DNA from: Oscillospiraceae bacterium
GTDB taxonomy: Bacteria; Bacillota; Clostridia; Oscillospirales; CAG-272
NCBI GenBank assembly: GCA_015063895.1
Contig: SVTG01000005.1
Span: 71,974 to 112,386 of the forward strand
DNA length: 40,413 nucleotides
Direction of reading: 5' to 3'
Made by a program: the position numbers and the translations under genes. Below the pieces are notes generated by a model. That model saw only the letters and a program-made list of their open reading frames with translations, had not been told where the DNA came from and made no database searches. Position 1 is the first letter of the stretch. Every line of letters begins with the position of its first letter. Below are positions 1 through 10,063 of this stretch, piece by piece.

Positions 1-300
1 CAGATGCTTATACTGCCCGACGACGGAAAGCGCCTTTTGCTCGGCATGCTCACGAATGGCACAGGTGTTGACAAGTATGAGGTCAGCCTGCTCGGGAGCA
101 TCGGTGATCTCGTAGCCCATAGATGCGGCCATACCTGCAAGCTTTTCGCTATCCGCTACGTTTTGCTGACACCCGAACGTGAGAACAAAGCAACGCGGTG
201 TCACGGCGCGTGCGGCAGTATAGGCGCGTACAGCGTCAATATAAGGGGCCATATCCATAGCGCCCTTGGTCTGAGGCTGAATTTTCTTTTGACACGGCAT
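1..300 (-). CDS. miaB: MiaB, tRNA ms2i6A37 methylthiotransferase (N-terminal fragment)
   Basis: First 100 residues of a radical-SAM methylthiotransferase; the rest lies beyond the left edge of the window. MiaB adds the methylthio group at C2 of i6A37 in tRNAs reading UNN codons. The fragment shows the UPF0004 N-terminal domain: the stretch [15 protein letters not shown] followed by [14 protein letters not shown], which holds two of the three cysteines that bind the auxiliary 4Fe-4S cluster (in FGCQQN and NTCAI). The start is ATG at 298-300, preceded on the minus strand by AAAGGAGG at a good distance. A sigma-A type promoter lies just upstream. RimO and MtaB are relatives, but the [14 protein letters not shown] signature is the MiaB form. 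The radical-SAM CxxxCxxC motif and TRAM domain are outside the window. Confidence 0.9.
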   Translation of the reverse strand, partial: MPCQKKIQPQTKGAMDMAPYIDAVRAYTAARAVTPRCFVLTFGCQQNVADSEKLAGMAASMGYEITDAPEQADLILVNTCAIREHAEQKALSVVGQYKHL

Positions 301-338
301 ACGGCCACCTCCTTTAAACAAATATATATAGACAATAT

Positions 339-367
339 ATTATACATTTTTTAAAACCAAAAGTCAA
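339..367 (-). promoter_or_regulatory. Promoter of miaB
   Basis: On the minus strand TTGACT (362-367), a 17-nt spacer and TATAAT (339-344) lie about 40 nt upstream of the miaB start. This is a close match to a sigma-A promoter. Confidence 0.75.
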
Positions 368-399
368 TAGGGGCGCGCAAAAAACAAGGCGAATGTCGG

Positions 400-438
400 C
401 AAAAAAGCAGCGCCACCTCGCGGTGAGGTGGCGCTGCT
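400..438 (-). terminator. Rho-independent terminator after the MATE gene
   Basis: A perfect 14-bp stem (406-419 with 425-438, AGCAGCGCCACCTC and its complement) has a 5-nt loop. Read on the minus strand it is followed by a run of six T. It lies 10 nt past the stop of the MATE gene and closes the uvrBA-methyltransferase-MATE run. Confidence 0.9.
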
Positions 439-448
439 GATAGGCTTT

Positions 449-1798
449 TTAATATTGATAGCGACGACGCTTGAAAAAAATGAAGCCGACCGAAAGCAGT
501 GCAGCCATACCCTCGGCCACGATGATGGAGAACCATACACCGTCAATACCGAAGAGCAGCGGCAGCAGCCACACAGCCGCGGTCTGAAAGACGAGCGTGC
601 GCAAAAAAGAAATAACAGCCGACGTCAGGCCATCGCCAAGGGCAGTAAAAAAGCCTGAGGAGAAGATGGCAAGACCCATGAATAAAAAGGAAATGGCAAA
701 AATGCAAAATCCGCGGACAGTGAGCGAGAGCAATGCATCGTCGTAGCCGACAAATATCAAAGACAACGGGGCTGCAAGCAGCACACCCGCCACCGTCATA
801 GCAAAGGAAGAGATCAACACCAAAAGCAAGCTCTTCCGCAAAAGCCCCTTTAATTCAAAATGATTTTTAGCCCCATAATGGTATCCGAAAAGAGGGGCTG
901 TACCCACCGAATAGCCGATAAAAAGCGCCGCAAACATAAAGCTGACGTACATCATCACGCCGTATGCGGCCACGCCGTTCTCGCCCGCATATTTCAAAAG
1001 CTGAAAATTATAAAGAATGCCTACCAAGGACATGGAAAGATTGCTCATAAACTCGGAGGAGCCGTTGGTGACCGCCTTGAGAATGGCACTACCGTCAAAT
1101 ACGGTTTTACCAAGATGCAAAAGGCTGTTATTCCTAGCAAAAAAGTAGCAAAGCGGCAAAAGTCCCCCGACTGTTTGGCTCATAGCGGTTGCCACGGCGG
1201 CGCCAACCAGCTTATAGGGCGCAGGCAGCAGGGTGACAAGCACAGCGTCAAGCACCATATTCGTGACGCCCGAGGCTACCGTGATGCCGAGCCCCAGCTC
1301 GGGCTTTTCGGCAGTGACGAAAAAGCTTTGAAACTCAAGCTGAAGCACAAAAAACGGCAGCGCCAACAAAATAATGCGCCCATAGGTGATACAGTCTGCA
1401 AGCATTTCACCCGACGCCCCCAGCCATGCCGCAATGCCCGGCAAGAACACGATTCCCAGCACTGCAATCACAAATGCGAGCGCGCCCGACACGTAAACGA
1501 GCAAAGAGAAATAACGGTTTGCGCGCGACGCATCGCCCTCACCCAATGCCTTTGCCACCAACGCGCTGCCACCCGTACCAAACATAAAGCCGACCGTGGA
1601 TAGGATCATCAGAAACGGCATGATGAGATTAACGGCGGCAAAGGGTGTTTTCCCCGCAAGATTTGACACGAAAAAGCCGTCTACTACACCGTAGATCGAA
1701 GTAAAAAGCATCATAGCGACAGACGGCAAGGCAAAGCGCAGAAGACGGCGGTAGGAAAAGTGATCGGATAATTCGATACGCGCCTTATTTTTCGCCAT
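449..1798 (-). CDS. MATE family efflux transporter
   Basis: 449-residue integral membrane protein of the multidrug and toxic compound extrusion family, expected to export cationic compounds in exchange for Na+ or H+. The length and about 12 hydrophobic segments fit the family. Typical stretches are visible: an N-terminal FALPSVAMMLFTSIYGVVDG and, near residue 75, FGTGGSALVAKALGEGD, the usual loop after helix 2. A second half starts around residue 230 with NGSSEFMSNLSMSLVGIL. The start overlaps the end of the upstream methyltransferase gene by 14 nt, so the two are probably translated together. The substrate cannot be read from the sequence. The C-terminus is basic (KRRRYQY). It is the last gene of the minus-strand uvrB cluster and is followed by a strong terminator. 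Confidence 0.9.
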   Translation of the reverse strand: MAKNKARIELSDHFSYRRLLRFALPSVAMMLFTSIYGVVDGFFVSNLAGKTPFAAVNLIMPFLMILSTVGFMFGTGGSALVAKALGEGDASRANRYFSLLVYVSGALAFVIAVLGIVFLPGIAAWLGASGEMLADCITYGRIILLALPFFVLQLEFQSFFVTAEKPELGLGITVASGVTNMVLDAVLVTLLPAPYKLVGAAVATAMSQTVGGLLPLCYFFARNNSLLHLGKTVFDGSAILKAVTNGSSEFMSNLSMSLVGILYNFQLLKYAGENGVAAYGVMMYVSFMFAALFIGYSVGTAPLFGYHYGAKNHFELKGLLRKSLLLVLISSFAMTVAGVLLAAPLSLIFVGYDDALLSLTVRGFCIFAISFLFMGLAIFSSGFFTALGDGLTSAVISFLRTLVFQTAAVWLLPLLFGIDGVWFSIIVAEGMAALLSVGFIFFKRRRYQY

Positions 1799-2942
1799 TT
1801 TTCACACCGTTACGCCCCGTTTTTAAGAATTGGGGTCTGAAATACTGATAAAGATCGCACGGGATCATGCCGTTATAAAGGCGGCGTTTTTTATCGGCAC
1901 GGCGGCCGAAAAAGCGCTCAAACTGCGGATGTGAGGTCAGCACGTACATCTGCCAGGGGTCAAAAGCGGCAAAGGTCTTTCCGATCTCACGGTACAGTGC
2001 CTCCACCTCACGCATTTCCATCATACGCTCACCGTAAGGGGGATTGCAAATCAGCGTGCCGCGGCAATCCGGCTTTTCAATGTTGCGTGCGTCAGCCTTA
2101 AAAAAGCGGATCGCGTCGCCAACGCCTGCTCTTGCCGCATTGTCGCGTGCATATTGCAGCACCTGCTCATCAATATCAGATCCCCAAAGTGCAGGCGTTG
2201 CGTTTTTGAGTATCAGATCTTCTGCCTCCTCGCGTGCGGCGCGCCAGATACGGTGATCAACAAAATCAAAGTCCATAGCGGCGAAATCTCGCCCCATATT
2301 GGGGGCAATTCCCTTTTCAATGAGTGCCGCCTCAATCAAGATCGTACCCGATCCGCAAAAAGGATCCCACAAAAGAATATCCGTGCGCACGCGTGCTGTG
2401 AGTGCCATGGCGGCGCCCAGCGTTTCGCGCAGGGGTGCGGCGCCCGCGGCAGGGCGGTAGCCGCGCTTATGTAGGGCGACACCCGAGGTGTCGATCATCA
2501 GCGTGGCGATATCCTTAAAGATAAAGAACTCGATCTGATATTTCGTTCCCTCCTCGGGCAGAGTCTGCACGCCGTGAGTGGCACGTAAGCGCTCCACCAC
2601 AGCTTTTTTGACAATGCTCTGGCAGTCGGGCACCGAATACAGCGTGCTTTTGATGGCGTGACCCTTAACGGGAAACGCATCGTCAGGGCCTATAAACTCC
2701 TCAAAGGGCAAGCCCCTCACACCATCAAAAAGCTCCGTGAAGCTGCGCGCGGGAAAGCTGCCGACCTTAATATAAATGCGCTCGGCGAGCCGCAGTCGCA
2801 TATTGGCGCGTGCCATATCGGCCACCTCACCGCAAAACGTTACGCGCCCGTCGATGGTTTCAAGGCGCTTGACGCCAAGGGCATCAAGCTCCTCTCCCAG
2901 CTGCTTTTCAAGCCCGAACAGGCAGGTTGCAACAAATTCCAT
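1785..2942 (-). CDS. THUMP-domain class I RNA methyltransferase (RlmL/YpsC-like)
   Basis: 385-residue SAM-dependent methyltransferase, probably acting on guanine N2 of 23S rRNA like the RlmL N-terminal enzyme and B. subtilis YpsC. Order of domains: an N-terminal ferredoxin-like region (residues 1-60), THUMP RNA-binding domain (about 60-160), and a Rossmann methyltransferase domain. In the last, motif I is WDPFCGSGTILIEAALI and motif IV is CNPPYGERM; the NPPY tetrapeptide is typical of N-methyltransferases acting on exocyclic amines. ATG at 2940-2942 shares one base with the uvrA stop (TGATG), and AGAGG precedes it; a GTG one codon upstream is also possible. The exact rRNA position modified is inferred from the family, not shown here. 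No fused RlmK domain is present. Confidence 0.87.
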   Translation of the reverse strand: MEFVATCLFGLEKQLGEELDALGVKRLETIDGRVTFCGEVADMARANMRLRLAERIYIKVGSFPARSFTELFDGVRGLPFEEFIGPDDAFPVKGHAIKSTLYSVPDCQSIVKKAVVERLRATHGVQTLPEEGTKYQIEFFIFKDIATLMIDTSGVALHKRGYRPAAGAAPLRETLGAAMALTARVRTDILLWDPFCGSGTILIEAALIEKGIAPNMGRDFAAMDFDFVDHRIWRAAREEAEDLILKNATPALWGSDIDEQVLQYARDNAARAGVGDAIRFFKADARNIEKPDCRGTLICNPPYGERMMEMREVEALYREIGKTFAAFDPWQMYVLTSHPQFERFFGRRADKKRRLYNGMIPCDLYQYFRPQFLKTGRNGVKNGEK

Positions 2943-5785
2943 CACTTACCTCTTTTTAACCACTTCTTTAAATATTGCCCCGTATAGGACTGCGGCACCT
3001 CAGACAGCGCCTCGGGTGTGCCCGTAGCAACTACGGTGCCGCCTCCCTCGCCGCCCTCGGGACCAAGATCAATAATATAATCGGCAGTCTTAATGACGTC
3101 AAGATTATGCTCGATCACCAAAACGGTGTTCCCTGCCTCAACCAGGCGTTGCAGCATCACGATGAGCTTGGCCACGTCCGCGCTGTGCAGACCCGTTGTA
3201 GGCTCATCTAAAATATAGATCGTCTTACCCGTAGAACGGCGCGAGAGCTGCTCGGCAAGCTTGATACGCTGGGCTTCACCGCCCGAGAGCGTGGTGGAGG
3301 ACTGACCGATCGCAATATATCCAAGACCTACGTCATACATGGCCTGCAGCTTGCGCTTAATAGAGGGAATGCTATCAAAAAAGCTAAGTCCCTCCTCGAC
3401 AGTCATTTCAAGCACGTCGGCAATGCTCTTTCCCTTATAATGCACGTCAAGCGTGTCACGGTTATAGCGCTTGCCGCGGCAAACGTCACATTTTACGTAA
3501 ACGTCGGGCAAAAAGTGCATTTCGATCTTTTTTACACCGTCGCCCTCACAGGCCTCACAGCGTCCACCCTTGACGTTAAAGGAAAAGCGCCCTGCCGTAT
3601 AACCGTGTGCACGCGCATCGGCGGTTTTGGCAAACAGATCGCGGATCTCGTTAAACAGCCCCGTGTAGGTAGCGGGATTAGAGCGCGGCGTGCGCCCGAT
3701 GGGGCTTTGGTCAATGGCAATGACCTTATCGAGATGCTCGGTGCCCGTAATACTGTCGTGCGGACCTGCGTAAGTGACGGCGCGGTTGAGTTTATGGGCA
3801 AGGTGAGGGTAAAGGATCCCGTTGACGAGCGAGGATTTACCCGACCCAGACACACCCGTGACACACACGAAGGTGCCGAGCGGAATATCCACGTCAATAC
3901 CCTTTAAATTGTTTTGTGCGGCACCCCGCACCGACAGCACGTGACCGTTGCCGCTGCGGCGCTTTTCGGGCACGGGGATCTGCGCTCTGCCCGAAAGATA
4001 GGCGCCCGTAAGGGACCGCTCACAGGCTCTGACCTCGTCGGGCGTGCCCGCCACGACGACTTCACCGCCGTGAATGCCTGCCCCCGGGCCGATATCCACG
4101 ATAAAGTCGGCACTTTCCATCGTTTCCTCATCGTGCTCTACCACCAGCACACTATTGCCAAGATCACGCAAGCGCAAAAGCGTTTTGATGAGCTTACCGT
4201 TATCGCGCTGATGCAGACCGATGCTGGGCTCGTCCAGAATATACAAAACGCCCGTCAGCGCCGAGCCGATCTGCGTGGCAAGACGAATGCGCTGCGCTTC
4301 ACCGCCCGACAGCGTTCCTGCTTTACGTGAAAGCGTCAGATATTCAAGTCCCACGCTCTTCAAAAAACCAAGACGGGCCCTGACCTCCTTTAAGATCTCC
4401 TTTGCGATGATCTGCTCGGTATCGGTCAAGGTGAGACCGTTGATAAAATCCAGCGCCTGCACCACCGATTGGGCGCAAAAATCATGAATATTAAGACCGC
4501 CAACAGTAACGGAGAGGACCGTAGGCGACAAGCGCTTGCCACCGCAAACGGGACAGGGTGCGTCCTCAATAAAATCATCGTAATACTCACCGATCACGTT
4601 CATTTTCATACGCTTTTCAATGATCGGCACAATACCCTCAAAAAGTGCCAGCTGCTCGTGAGCCTTGCCGCCAAAATAGCGCACGATATGATAGCGCTCG
4701 GTGCCCGTGCCGTAAAGCAGAATATCCATTTGCTCCTTGGTAAATTCCGAAACGGGCATATCCATCGTAAAGCCGTATTTTTCACCGACGGCGGCGATAA
4801 GCGGCCCGTTCCAGCCATCATCGGCCGTCAGGCTCTTGAAGCCGTTGACGGCGATCGCGCCCTTTGAAAGCGATAAGGTGTTATCGGGTATTAGCTTCCA
4901 GGTTGCCACGCGGCGCATTTCACCAAGCCCCGCACAGTGCGGGCAAGCGCCCTGTGGATTGTTAAAGGAAAACATACGCGGCTCAAGCTCACCAAAGGAA
5001 ATGCCGTGCTCCTCACAGGCGTAGTTTTGCGAAAACGCCAGCTCCTCGGGAGCCTCCTCGCCTTCTCTTGGCACGGGGCTGATCAATAAATTTCCGTCGG
5101 CAAGGCTAAGTGCCGTTTCAACCGAATCACCCAGGCGCGCACGGATATCACCGCGCAGCACAAGACGGTCTACCACGACCTCTACGGTATGCTTTTTATT
5201 TTTATCCAGCTTGATCTCCTCGGCAAGCTCGTACATATTGCCGTCTATACGCACACGCACGTATCCGCCCTTTCTCGCATCGGCCAGCACCTTTTCGTGC
5301 ATGCCCTTTTGCGCACGAACCACGGGCGCCATCACCATAAAGCGCGTACCCTCAGGCAGCGCGAGAATACGGTCAACGATCTGGTCCTTGCTTTGCTGAC
5401 GGATCTCCTTACCGCAAACGGGACAGTGCGGCACGCCGATGCGTGCATACAAAAGGCGCAGATAGTCGTATATCTCGGTGACCGTGCCTACCGTGGAGCG
5501 CGGATTTTTGGAGGTGGTCTTCTGATCGATCGAGATTGCGGGCGAAAGACCCTCAACGGTATCAAGATCGGGCTTATCCAGCTGCCCTAAAAACATACGC
5601 GCGTACGAGGAAAGCGACTCAACAAAGCGGCGATGCCCCTCGGCATAGATGGTATCAAAGGCAAGCGAGGACTTACCCGACCCCGAAAGGCCCGTCAGCA
5701 CCACCAGCTTGTCACGCGGTATGGTGAGATCAATATTTTTGAGGTTGTGCACACGCACACCCTTTAAGATCAGTTCATTTTGCAT
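2942..5785 (-). CDS. uvrA: UvrA, excinuclease ABC subunit A
   Basis: 947-residue DNA damage-recognition ATPase of nucleotide excision repair; it forms UvrA2-UvrB complexes that scan DNA and load UvrB at lesions. Two ABC cassettes are visible. Walker A motifs are GLSGSGKSS (about residues 32-40) and GVSGSGKSS (about 640), with signature motifs [12 protein letters not shown] and [12 protein letters not shown] and Walker B-type [12 protein letters not shown] and [12 protein letters not shown]. Zinc-binding cysteine pairs are present: CPVCGKE near the N-terminus, CPVCGGKR mid-protein, and CEACEGDG...CDVCRGKR in the second cassette. Length is normal for the family. It follows uvrB with a 16-nt gap and overlaps the methyltransferase start by one base, giving a translationally packed operon. 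Confidence 0.98.
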   Translation of the reverse strand: MQNELILKGVRVHNLKNIDLTIPRDKLVVLTGLSGSGKSSLAFDTIYAEGHRRFVESLSSYARMFLGQLDKPDLDTVEGLSPAISIDQKTTSKNPRSTVGTVTEIYDYLRLLYARIGVPHCPVCGKEIRQQSKDQIVDRILALPEGTRFMVMAPVVRAQKGMHEKVLADARKGGYVRVRIDGNMYELAEEIKLDKNKKHTVEVVVDRLVLRGDIRARLGDSVETALSLADGNLLISPVPREGEEAPEELAFSQNYACEEHGISFGELEPRMFSFNNPQGACPHCAGLGEMRRVATWKLIPDNTLSLSKGAIAVNGFKSLTADDGWNGPLIAAVGEKYGFTMDMPVSEFTKEQMDILLYGTGTERYHIVRYFGGKAHEQLALFEGIVPIIEKRMKMNVIGEYYDDFIEDAPCPVCGGKRLSPTVLSVTVGGLNIHDFCAQSVVQALDFINGLTLTDTEQIIAKEILKEVRARLGFLKSVGLEYLTLSRKAGTLSGGEAQRIRLATQIGSALTGVLYILDEPSIGLHQRDNGKLIKTLLRLRDLGNSVLVVEHDEETMESADFIVDIGPGAGIHGGEVVVAGTPDEVRACERSLTGAYLSGRAQIPVPEKRRSGNGHVLSVRGAAQNNLKGIDVDIPLGTFVCVTGVSGSGKSSLVNGILYPHLAHKLNRAVTYAGPHDSITGTEHLDKVIAIDQSPIGRTPRSNPATYTGLFNEIRDLFAKTADARAHGYTAGRFSFNVKGGRCEACEGDGVKKIEMHFLPDVYVKCDVCRGKRYNRDTLDVHYKGKSIADVLEMTVEEGLSFFDSIPSIKRKLQAMYDVGLGYIAIGQSSTTLSGGEAQRIKLAEQLSRRSTGKTIYILDEPTTGLHSADVAKLIVMLQRLVEAGNTVLVIEHNLDVIKTADYIIDLGPEGGEGGGTVVATGTPEALSEVPQSYTGQYLKKWLKRGK

Positions 5786-5801
5786 ATCGAATCCTTAAAT
5801 A

Positions 5802-7778
5802 TCAAATTTCCTGCTGCTCTCTTAGCTCGCGGATCTTATCACGCAGGAACGCAGCCTGCTCAAATTCAAGTCGCTTAGCGGCATCGCGCATCTCGGCGCT
5901 CAGTGTTTCGATCAGTTTAGCGCGCTCGGTCTTGGTAAGCTTCCGCTTTCCGCTGCCACCTGCCTCCTCGGTGGCTTTACCGATATCAATGATATCGTGC
6001 ACACCCTTGACGATGGTTTTGGGAGTAATGCCGTTTGCCGCATTATACGCGCTTTGAATGGCGCGGCGACGGTTGGTTTCATCAATAGCGGTCCGCATGG
6101 ATCTTGTCACGCTGTCGGCATACATAATAACCTTTCCCTCAGCGTTGCGCGCCGCGCGACCGATGGTTTGTATCAGCGAGGTCTCCGTGCGCAAAAAGCC
6201 CTCCTTGTCGGCATCGAGAATCGCCACCAAGGATACCTCGGGCAGGTCAAGCCCCTCACGCAAAAGGTTGATGCCCACCAGCACGTCAAATTTTCCCACG
6301 CGCAGATCGCGGATAATTTCCATACGTTCAATCGTTTCTACGTTGTGGTGAATATAACGCACGCGAATACCGTTTTCTTCAAAATACGATGTCAGATCCT
6401 CCGCCATATGCGTGGTCAGGGTCGTGACCAGCACACGCTCACCCTTCTTGGCACGCTGACGGATCTCACCCATCAGATCGTCGACCTGCCCCACGATCGG
6501 GCGCACGTCGATCTCGGGATCAAGCAGGCCTGTGGGACGAATGATCTGCTCGACGGTCTTGGCGGAATTTTGCTTTTCAAACTCGGCAGGGGTCGCGCTG
6601 ACCAGAATAGCCTGTCCTACACGCTCCTCAAATTCGTGAAAATAAAGCGGTCGGTTGTCGTAAGCCGAGGGCAGACGGAAGCCAAAATCCACGAGATTTT
6701 TCTTGCGAGCCGTGTCACCGCCGCTCATACCGCGCACCTGCGGCAGCATCACGTGCGATTCATCGACGATCAAAAGATAATCCTCGGGAAAATAATCAAG
6801 CAAGGTATAGGGCGTTGAGCCTGCGGGACGCCCTGCTAAAATACGCGAATAATTCTCTACCCCCGAGCAATAGCCCACCTCGCGCAGCATTTCAATGTCA
6901 TATTTTGTACGCTCCTCGATACGCTGTGCCTCAAGGAGCTTATTTTCACTCTTAAAATACGCCACACGCTCCAGCATCTCAGCACCGATCTCGGCCAACG
7001 CCGCCTCGCGTTTATCAGCAGACACGGCATAGTGCGTGGCGGGAAATACACCGAAATAGCGCAGCTCGCGCAGCACCTCACCCGTGACGGCGCGAAATTC
7101 CACCACGCGGTCGATCTCATCACCAAAAAATTCCACGCGCACAGCATTTTCACCGAACCCCGCAGGATAAATATCCACCACGTCACCGCGCACACGGAAT
7201 TTGTTGCGCTGGAAATTCAGGTCACTGCGCTCGTACTGGATCGACACAAGACGGGCCAGCAGCTCGTCACGGGCCATGGTCATACCCGGGCGCAGAGAGA
7301 TCACAAGACTGCGGTATTCGTCGGGGTCACCGAGCGAATAAATGCAGGAAACGCTGGCGACGATGATCACGTCGCGGCGCTCAAGGAGCGCCGAGGTGGC
7401 GCTGTGACGCAGACGGTCGATCTCATCGTTGATCGAAGCATCCTTTTCAATATACATATCACGCCCCGGGATATAGGCCTCGGGCTGATAGTAGTCGTAA
7501 TAAGATACAAAAAACTCTACCGCCGCATCGGGAAAAAACTCGCGCATCTCGGCACAAAGCTGGGCGGCAAGCGTTTTATTGGGCTCCAAAATCAGTGTGG
7601 GGCGATTGACACGCTCGATCACGTTTGCCATCGTAAAGGTCTTGCCCGAGCCCGTAACGCCAAGCAGTGTTTGGTACCGCATACCCGCATCAAGCCCTGC
7701 CACTAAGGCGTCGATCGCCTGAGGCTGATCGCCGGTAGGCTGAAAGCTGCTTTTTAAATGAAATTTCCCATCGCTCAT
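5802..7778 (-). CDS. uvrB: UvrB, excinuclease ABC subunit B
   Basis: 658-residue helicase-like subunit of nucleotide excision repair that receives the lesion from UvrA and recruits UvrC. Visible motifs: Walker A GVTGSGKT near residue 42, the beta-hairpin strand region [16 protein letters not shown] that inserts between DNA strands, the DExH-type LLIVDESH, helicase motif V/VI region [13 protein letters not shown] and QTIGRAARN, and the C-terminal UVR motif [16 protein letters not shown] that contacts UvrC and UvrA. Start ATG at 7776-7778 is preceded by GGGAGGTG. It is first in the operon, with a promoter about 45 nt upstream. No LexA/DinR-type box was seen in the upstream 80 nt, so SOS control is not supported by the local sequence. 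Confidence 0.98.
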   Translation of the reverse strand: MSDGKFHLKSSFQPTGDQPQAIDALVAGLDAGMRYQTLLGVTGSGKTFTMANVIERVNRPTLILEPNKTLAAQLCAEMREFFPDAAVEFFVSYYDYYQPEAYIPGRDMYIEKDASINDEIDRLRHSATSALLERRDVIIVASVSCIYSLGDPDEYRSLVISLRPGMTMARDELLARLVSIQYERSDLNFQRNKFRVRGDVVDIYPAGFGENAVRVEFFGDEIDRVVEFRAVTGEVLRELRYFGVFPATHYAVSADKREAALAEIGAEMLERVAYFKSENKLLEAQRIEERTKYDIEMLREVGYCSGVENYSRILAGRPAGSTPYTLLDYFPEDYLLIVDESHVMLPQVRGMSGGDTARKKNLVDFGFRLPSAYDNRPLYFHEFEERVGQAILVSATPAEFEKQNSAKTVEQIIRPTGLLDPEIDVRPIVGQVDDLMGEIRQRAKKGERVLVTTLTTHMAEDLTSYFEENGIRVRYIHHNVETIERMEIIRDLRVGKFDVLVGINLLREGLDLPEVSLVAILDADKEGFLRTETSLIQTIGRAARNAEGKVIMYADSVTRSMRTAIDETNRRRAIQSAYNAANGITPKTIVKGVHDIIDIGKATEEAGGSGKRKLTKTERAKLIETLSAEMRDAAKRLEFEQAAFLRDKIRELREQQEI

Positions 7779-7822
7779 ACGGGCACCTCCCTTTACTCTA
7801 TAAAATAGGCATATTCCATATT

Positions 7823-7851
7823 AGTATAACACAGATTTTTTAAAAAGTAAA
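7823..7851 (-). promoter_or_regulatory. Promoter of uvrB operon
   Basis: Minus-strand TTTACT (7846-7851), 17-nt spacer, TATACT (7823-7828), ending about 45 nt from the uvrB start. One mismatch in each hexamer. Confidence 0.65.
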
Positions 7852-7863
7852 GTGCCGCATGCC

Positions 7864-7892
7864 TTGACAGAAAAGAAAATCGGTGTTAAAAT
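7864..7892 (+). promoter_or_regulatory. Promoter of histidine phosphatase gene
   Basis: TTGACA (7864-7869), 17-nt spacer, TAAAAT (7887-7892), with the start codon 26 nt downstream. It is back to back with the uvrB promoter. Confidence 0.7.
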
Positions 7893-7918
7893 GAGAAAAA
7901 TTGACGGAGGTTCCTTTT

Positions 7919-8515
7919 ATGCGCAAATGGATCTATTTTATCAGGCACGGAGAATCCGTGGCCAATGCCAATAACGTATGCTGCGGACAAGGTAATCCGC
8001 CTTTGACCGAAAAAGGAAAAAAGCAGGCGGCCGATGCCCGCGTGCTTCTTGAAAACATCAAATTTGACACCGTGTTTTGCAGCGATCTGACCCGTGCGGT
8101 GCAAACAGAGCAGATCATGCTGAATGCCCACGATTGCCGCTATACCGCCGACGTGCGTGAGATCAATACAGGCTCCATTGAAGGGCAAAAGCGCACCGAT
8201 CTGATGCAAATATACGGTGAGGACTATGCACGTGCACGCACGGTATACGATTTTTCGCTTTGGCAGGGTGAGAGTGCTAAGGAATTTGTCGGCCGTGCGG
8301 AAAAATTTTTACAATTCTTGGAAAAAGAAAACGTAGGAGAGCGCGTAGCCGTTTTCTGCCATGCCGGATTTATCCAGCGCGCGGCACAGCTCATTATGGG
8401 AAACCCCTACGGTGATATCCGCTTTAGCATTGATAATTGCAGTGTAACGATCTTCTCCTGCAAGGACGGAAAATGGCGTGTATATTCCATCAATCGCACC
8501 CCTGAAATGCCGTAA
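7919..8515 (+). CDS. Histidine phosphatase (phosphoglycerate mutase-like) family protein
   Basis: 198-residue member of histidine phosphatase branch 1. The phosphohistidine motif FIRHGES lies at residues 7-13 (His10 is the likely phospho-acceptor). Other catalytic-pocket elements seen are CSDLTRAVQTEQI and, near residue 145, FCHAGFIQR, which supplies the second catalytic histidine. Known relatives dephosphorylate sugar phosphates, alpha-ribazole phosphate or act as broad phosphatases; the substrate here is unknown and no cobalamin genes are nearby. ATG at 7919 is chosen because GGAGG sits 8-10 nt before it; the in-frame TTG at 7901 lies upstream of that ribosome site. The gene has its own promoter and ends at a strong shared terminator. 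Confidence 0.88.
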   Translation: MRKWIYFIRHGESVANANNVCCGQGNPPLTEKGKKQAADARVLLENIKFDTVFCSDLTRAVQTEQIMLNAHDCRYTADVREINTGSIEGQKRTDLMQIYGEDYARARTVYDFSLWQGESAKEFVGRAEKFLQFLEKENVGERVAVFCHAGFIQRAAQLIMGNPYGDIRFSIDNCSVTIFSCKDGKWRVYSINRTPEMP

Positions 8516-8556
8516 AAAAAATACCTGCCGAGCAATTTTGCCCGGCAGGTATTTTT
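8514..8556. terminator. Bidirectional terminator
   Basis: A 10-bp stem (8521-8530 with 8543-8552, ATACCTGCCG and complement), with GC/GC pairing inside, flanked by seven A on the left and six T on the right. It serves both the phosphatase gene and the convergent gene on the minus strand. Confidence 0.9.
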
Positions 8557-8558
8557 TG

Positions 8559-9143
8559 TTAAAACACAGGCCAAAATACAGGATACATCAGCACCCCCGC
8601 CAGAAGCGGCGAAAGAGCGCCCAAAAGATATTCCCGCACCGTGTGGCGCTTCAAATATACCGATGACCAAAAGGAAAGTGCCACCACAAGTGCGCCGCCA
8701 AGGATCGCAGGCAGACCGAAAAAGCACCCAAGAAGCGCGACGGGACCGACGATGCTGCACGCGTGACCGCTGGCGTGCCAAGGGGTGAGAATGTTGATAG
8801 CTGTCAGTATCAGCACAGAGCAAAGGTAAACCGCATCAATATACGCAAGGTTCGGCACGGCGCCGCGCACAAGCGAGATCACAACCGCAGCCGTATACCC
8901 ACAAAACGAGAGCACAAATGCCAGCTTTCTTGCACCGCGCTGCCCTTGCTCACGGAAAGCGGGCAGAATACGCTGTAAGGGATAGGCAAGCACCGGCACC
9001 ACCGCTAAAAATAGCAACGAGAGCCAAAAATCCGCCGCGTTGCCGATCACGTCAGAGCGAAGACACCACAGCAAGATCAACAAAACCGCCACCACGGCAG
9101 GCGGTACCGTAATGCCTCTTATCACCTTTGCAACGCTTTTCAT
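8559..9143 (-). CDS. PAP2-like membrane phosphatase family protein
   Basis: 194-residue membrane protein with about six hydrophobic segments. It resembles type 2 phosphatidic acid phosphatases: SGHACS around residue 127 matches the second PAP2 motif (PSGH, here ASGH) and SSVYLKRHTVREYLLGA near the C-terminus matches the third (SRxxxxxHxxxD), with Glu where Asp is usual. The first motif (KxxxxxxRP) is not clear. Known relatives remove phosphate from lipid phosphates or undecaprenyl pyrophosphate at the outer membrane face. Because one motif is missing and one is altered, activity is uncertain. A GGAGG site precedes the ATG. It is monocistronic between two terminators. Confidence 0.65.
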   Translation of the reverse strand: MKSVAKVIRGITVPPAVVAVLLILLWCLRSDVIGNAADFWLSLLFLAVVPVLAYPLQRILPAFREQGQRGARKLAFVLSFCGYTAAVVISLVRGAVPNLAYIDAVYLCSVLILTAINILTPWHASGHACSIVGPVALLGCFFGLPAILGGALVVALSFWSSVYLKRHTVREYLLGALSPLLAGVLMYPVFWPVF

Positions 9144-9287
9144 ATTTTCGTCCTCCGTTTTTCGTATTTTTATTTGTCGTTTTATGTAGTTTTAAAAACC
9201 ATATATTAAAACATTTGTATTTTATCACGCGTTGTTGAACATTCTATGAATAAAATGTGAATAAAATGTAACATTGCAAAGGCCAAA
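9144..9287. other. AT-rich intergenic region, no gene seen
   Basis: 144 nt between the PAP2-like gene and the next terminator. It is AT-rich with short runs such as two AATAAAATGT copies near 9250-9270. It should hold the PAP2-like gene promoter, but no hexamer pair with good spacing stood out. Confidence 0.5.
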
Positions 9288-9332
9288 ACAAAAAAAGGCA
9301 CTCCCCTGCTTTTTTCACAGCAAGGGAGCGCC
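9288..9332 (-). terminator. Terminator of the 9369-9944 gene
   Basis: Stem GGCaCTCCCcTGC (9297-9309) pairs with 9320-9332; the minus-strand product is followed by TTTTTTTGTTTT. It lies about 40 nt beyond the stop of the membrane-protein gene. Confidence 0.85.
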
Positions 9333-9368
9333 TTTTCTATATCAAAACTATAAATATTTTAAATATTT

Positions 9369-9944
9369 TTACTTAGGACGTCCGTTGTTCTTGACATCTT
9401 TGTTTTTTGGTATTAAAATATTGGTAGCGTGCAGATTATAGTTACCGATGATATACGCGCCGCCCGACACCAGCACGGCAGGCAGCACAATGACAAAATA
9501 CATAAACGCCTTCGTGGAAAGCACCACGCCGCCGATCGGCACGGAAAGCACGCCGAAATACATACCCTCCATCAAAAGTGCGATCGCCGTTGCCACCTGA
9601 CCAAGGCCGCCCGAGATCCCCGCAAGCGAGGAGATGGCAATGAGGAGGGCAAGGAGCAGATTGGGGATATTCGCAAGCGCGCCGATGGCAAAGCCGCGCC
9701 AAAGCCCGCGCGAGGTATGACGTGCCTCGGCAGAAATGCCGTCCTTGGCACCCGTTTCCCACATATGCACGTAAAGCAAAAACAGGTAAAACAAGATAGC
9801 CCCGATGCTGGTGGCAACGCGCAGCGTATCGTTTTGTGCGTAAGCGCTGACAAACGCAAGCCCTACGCCAAACAAAGCAATGGCGATCTGATTGACAAAC
9901 AGCTTGACCACCGCATAAGAATACTTTTTAAAAAACTCTTTCAC
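9369..9944 (-). CDS. Membrane protein of unknown function
   Basis: 191-residue protein not recognised as a known family. It shows about five hydrophobic segments (residues roughly 12-35, 40-60, 88-115, 120-140 and 145-165), a short cytoplasmic-type basic N-terminus (MKEFFKKYS) and a polar, basic C-terminal tail (IPKNKDVKNNGRPK). The loop ETGAKDGISAEARHTSRG after the second segment is charged. The start is a GTG at 9944, with AAAGGGGA upstream on the minus strand; the next in-frame ATG is far inside the protein. It has its own promoter and terminator, so it is a single-gene unit. No neighbour suggests a role. Confidence 0.7.
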   Translation of the reverse strand: MKEFFKKYSYAVVKLFVNQIAIALFGVGLAFVSAYAQNDTLRVATSIGAILFYLFLLYVHMWETGAKDGISAEARHTSRGLWRGFAIGALANIPNLLLALLIAISSLAGISGGLGQVATAIALLMEGMYFGVLSVPIGGVVLSTKAFMYFVIVLPAVLVSGGAYIIGNYNLHATNILIPKNKDVKNNGRPK

Positions 9945-9976
9945 AGGAAGTCCCCTTTTACGTAAATATTACCTTC

Positions 9977-10005
9977 ATTATAACGAAATAACAGCGCTTT
10001 TTCAA
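9977..10005 (-). promoter_or_regulatory. Promoter of the 9369-9944 gene
   Basis: Minus-strand TTGAAA (10000-10005), 17-nt spacer, TATAAT (9977-9982), about 33 nt upstream of the GTG start. Confidence 0.75.
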
Positions 10006-10063
10006 TAGCAAAAGCGAAATATTTTGTATTTCAACAAAAAACCGTCACACAAAGGAGTGCGCC

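Noticed and set aside
860..1603. Long plus-strand open frame opposite the MATE gene
   Set aside because: It is antisense to a clear MATE coding region and shows low-complexity Lys/His/Arg composition typical of shadow frames.
7779..7860. LexA/DinR box upstream of uvrB
   Set aside because: No GAACnnnnGTTC-like site is present in the upstream region.
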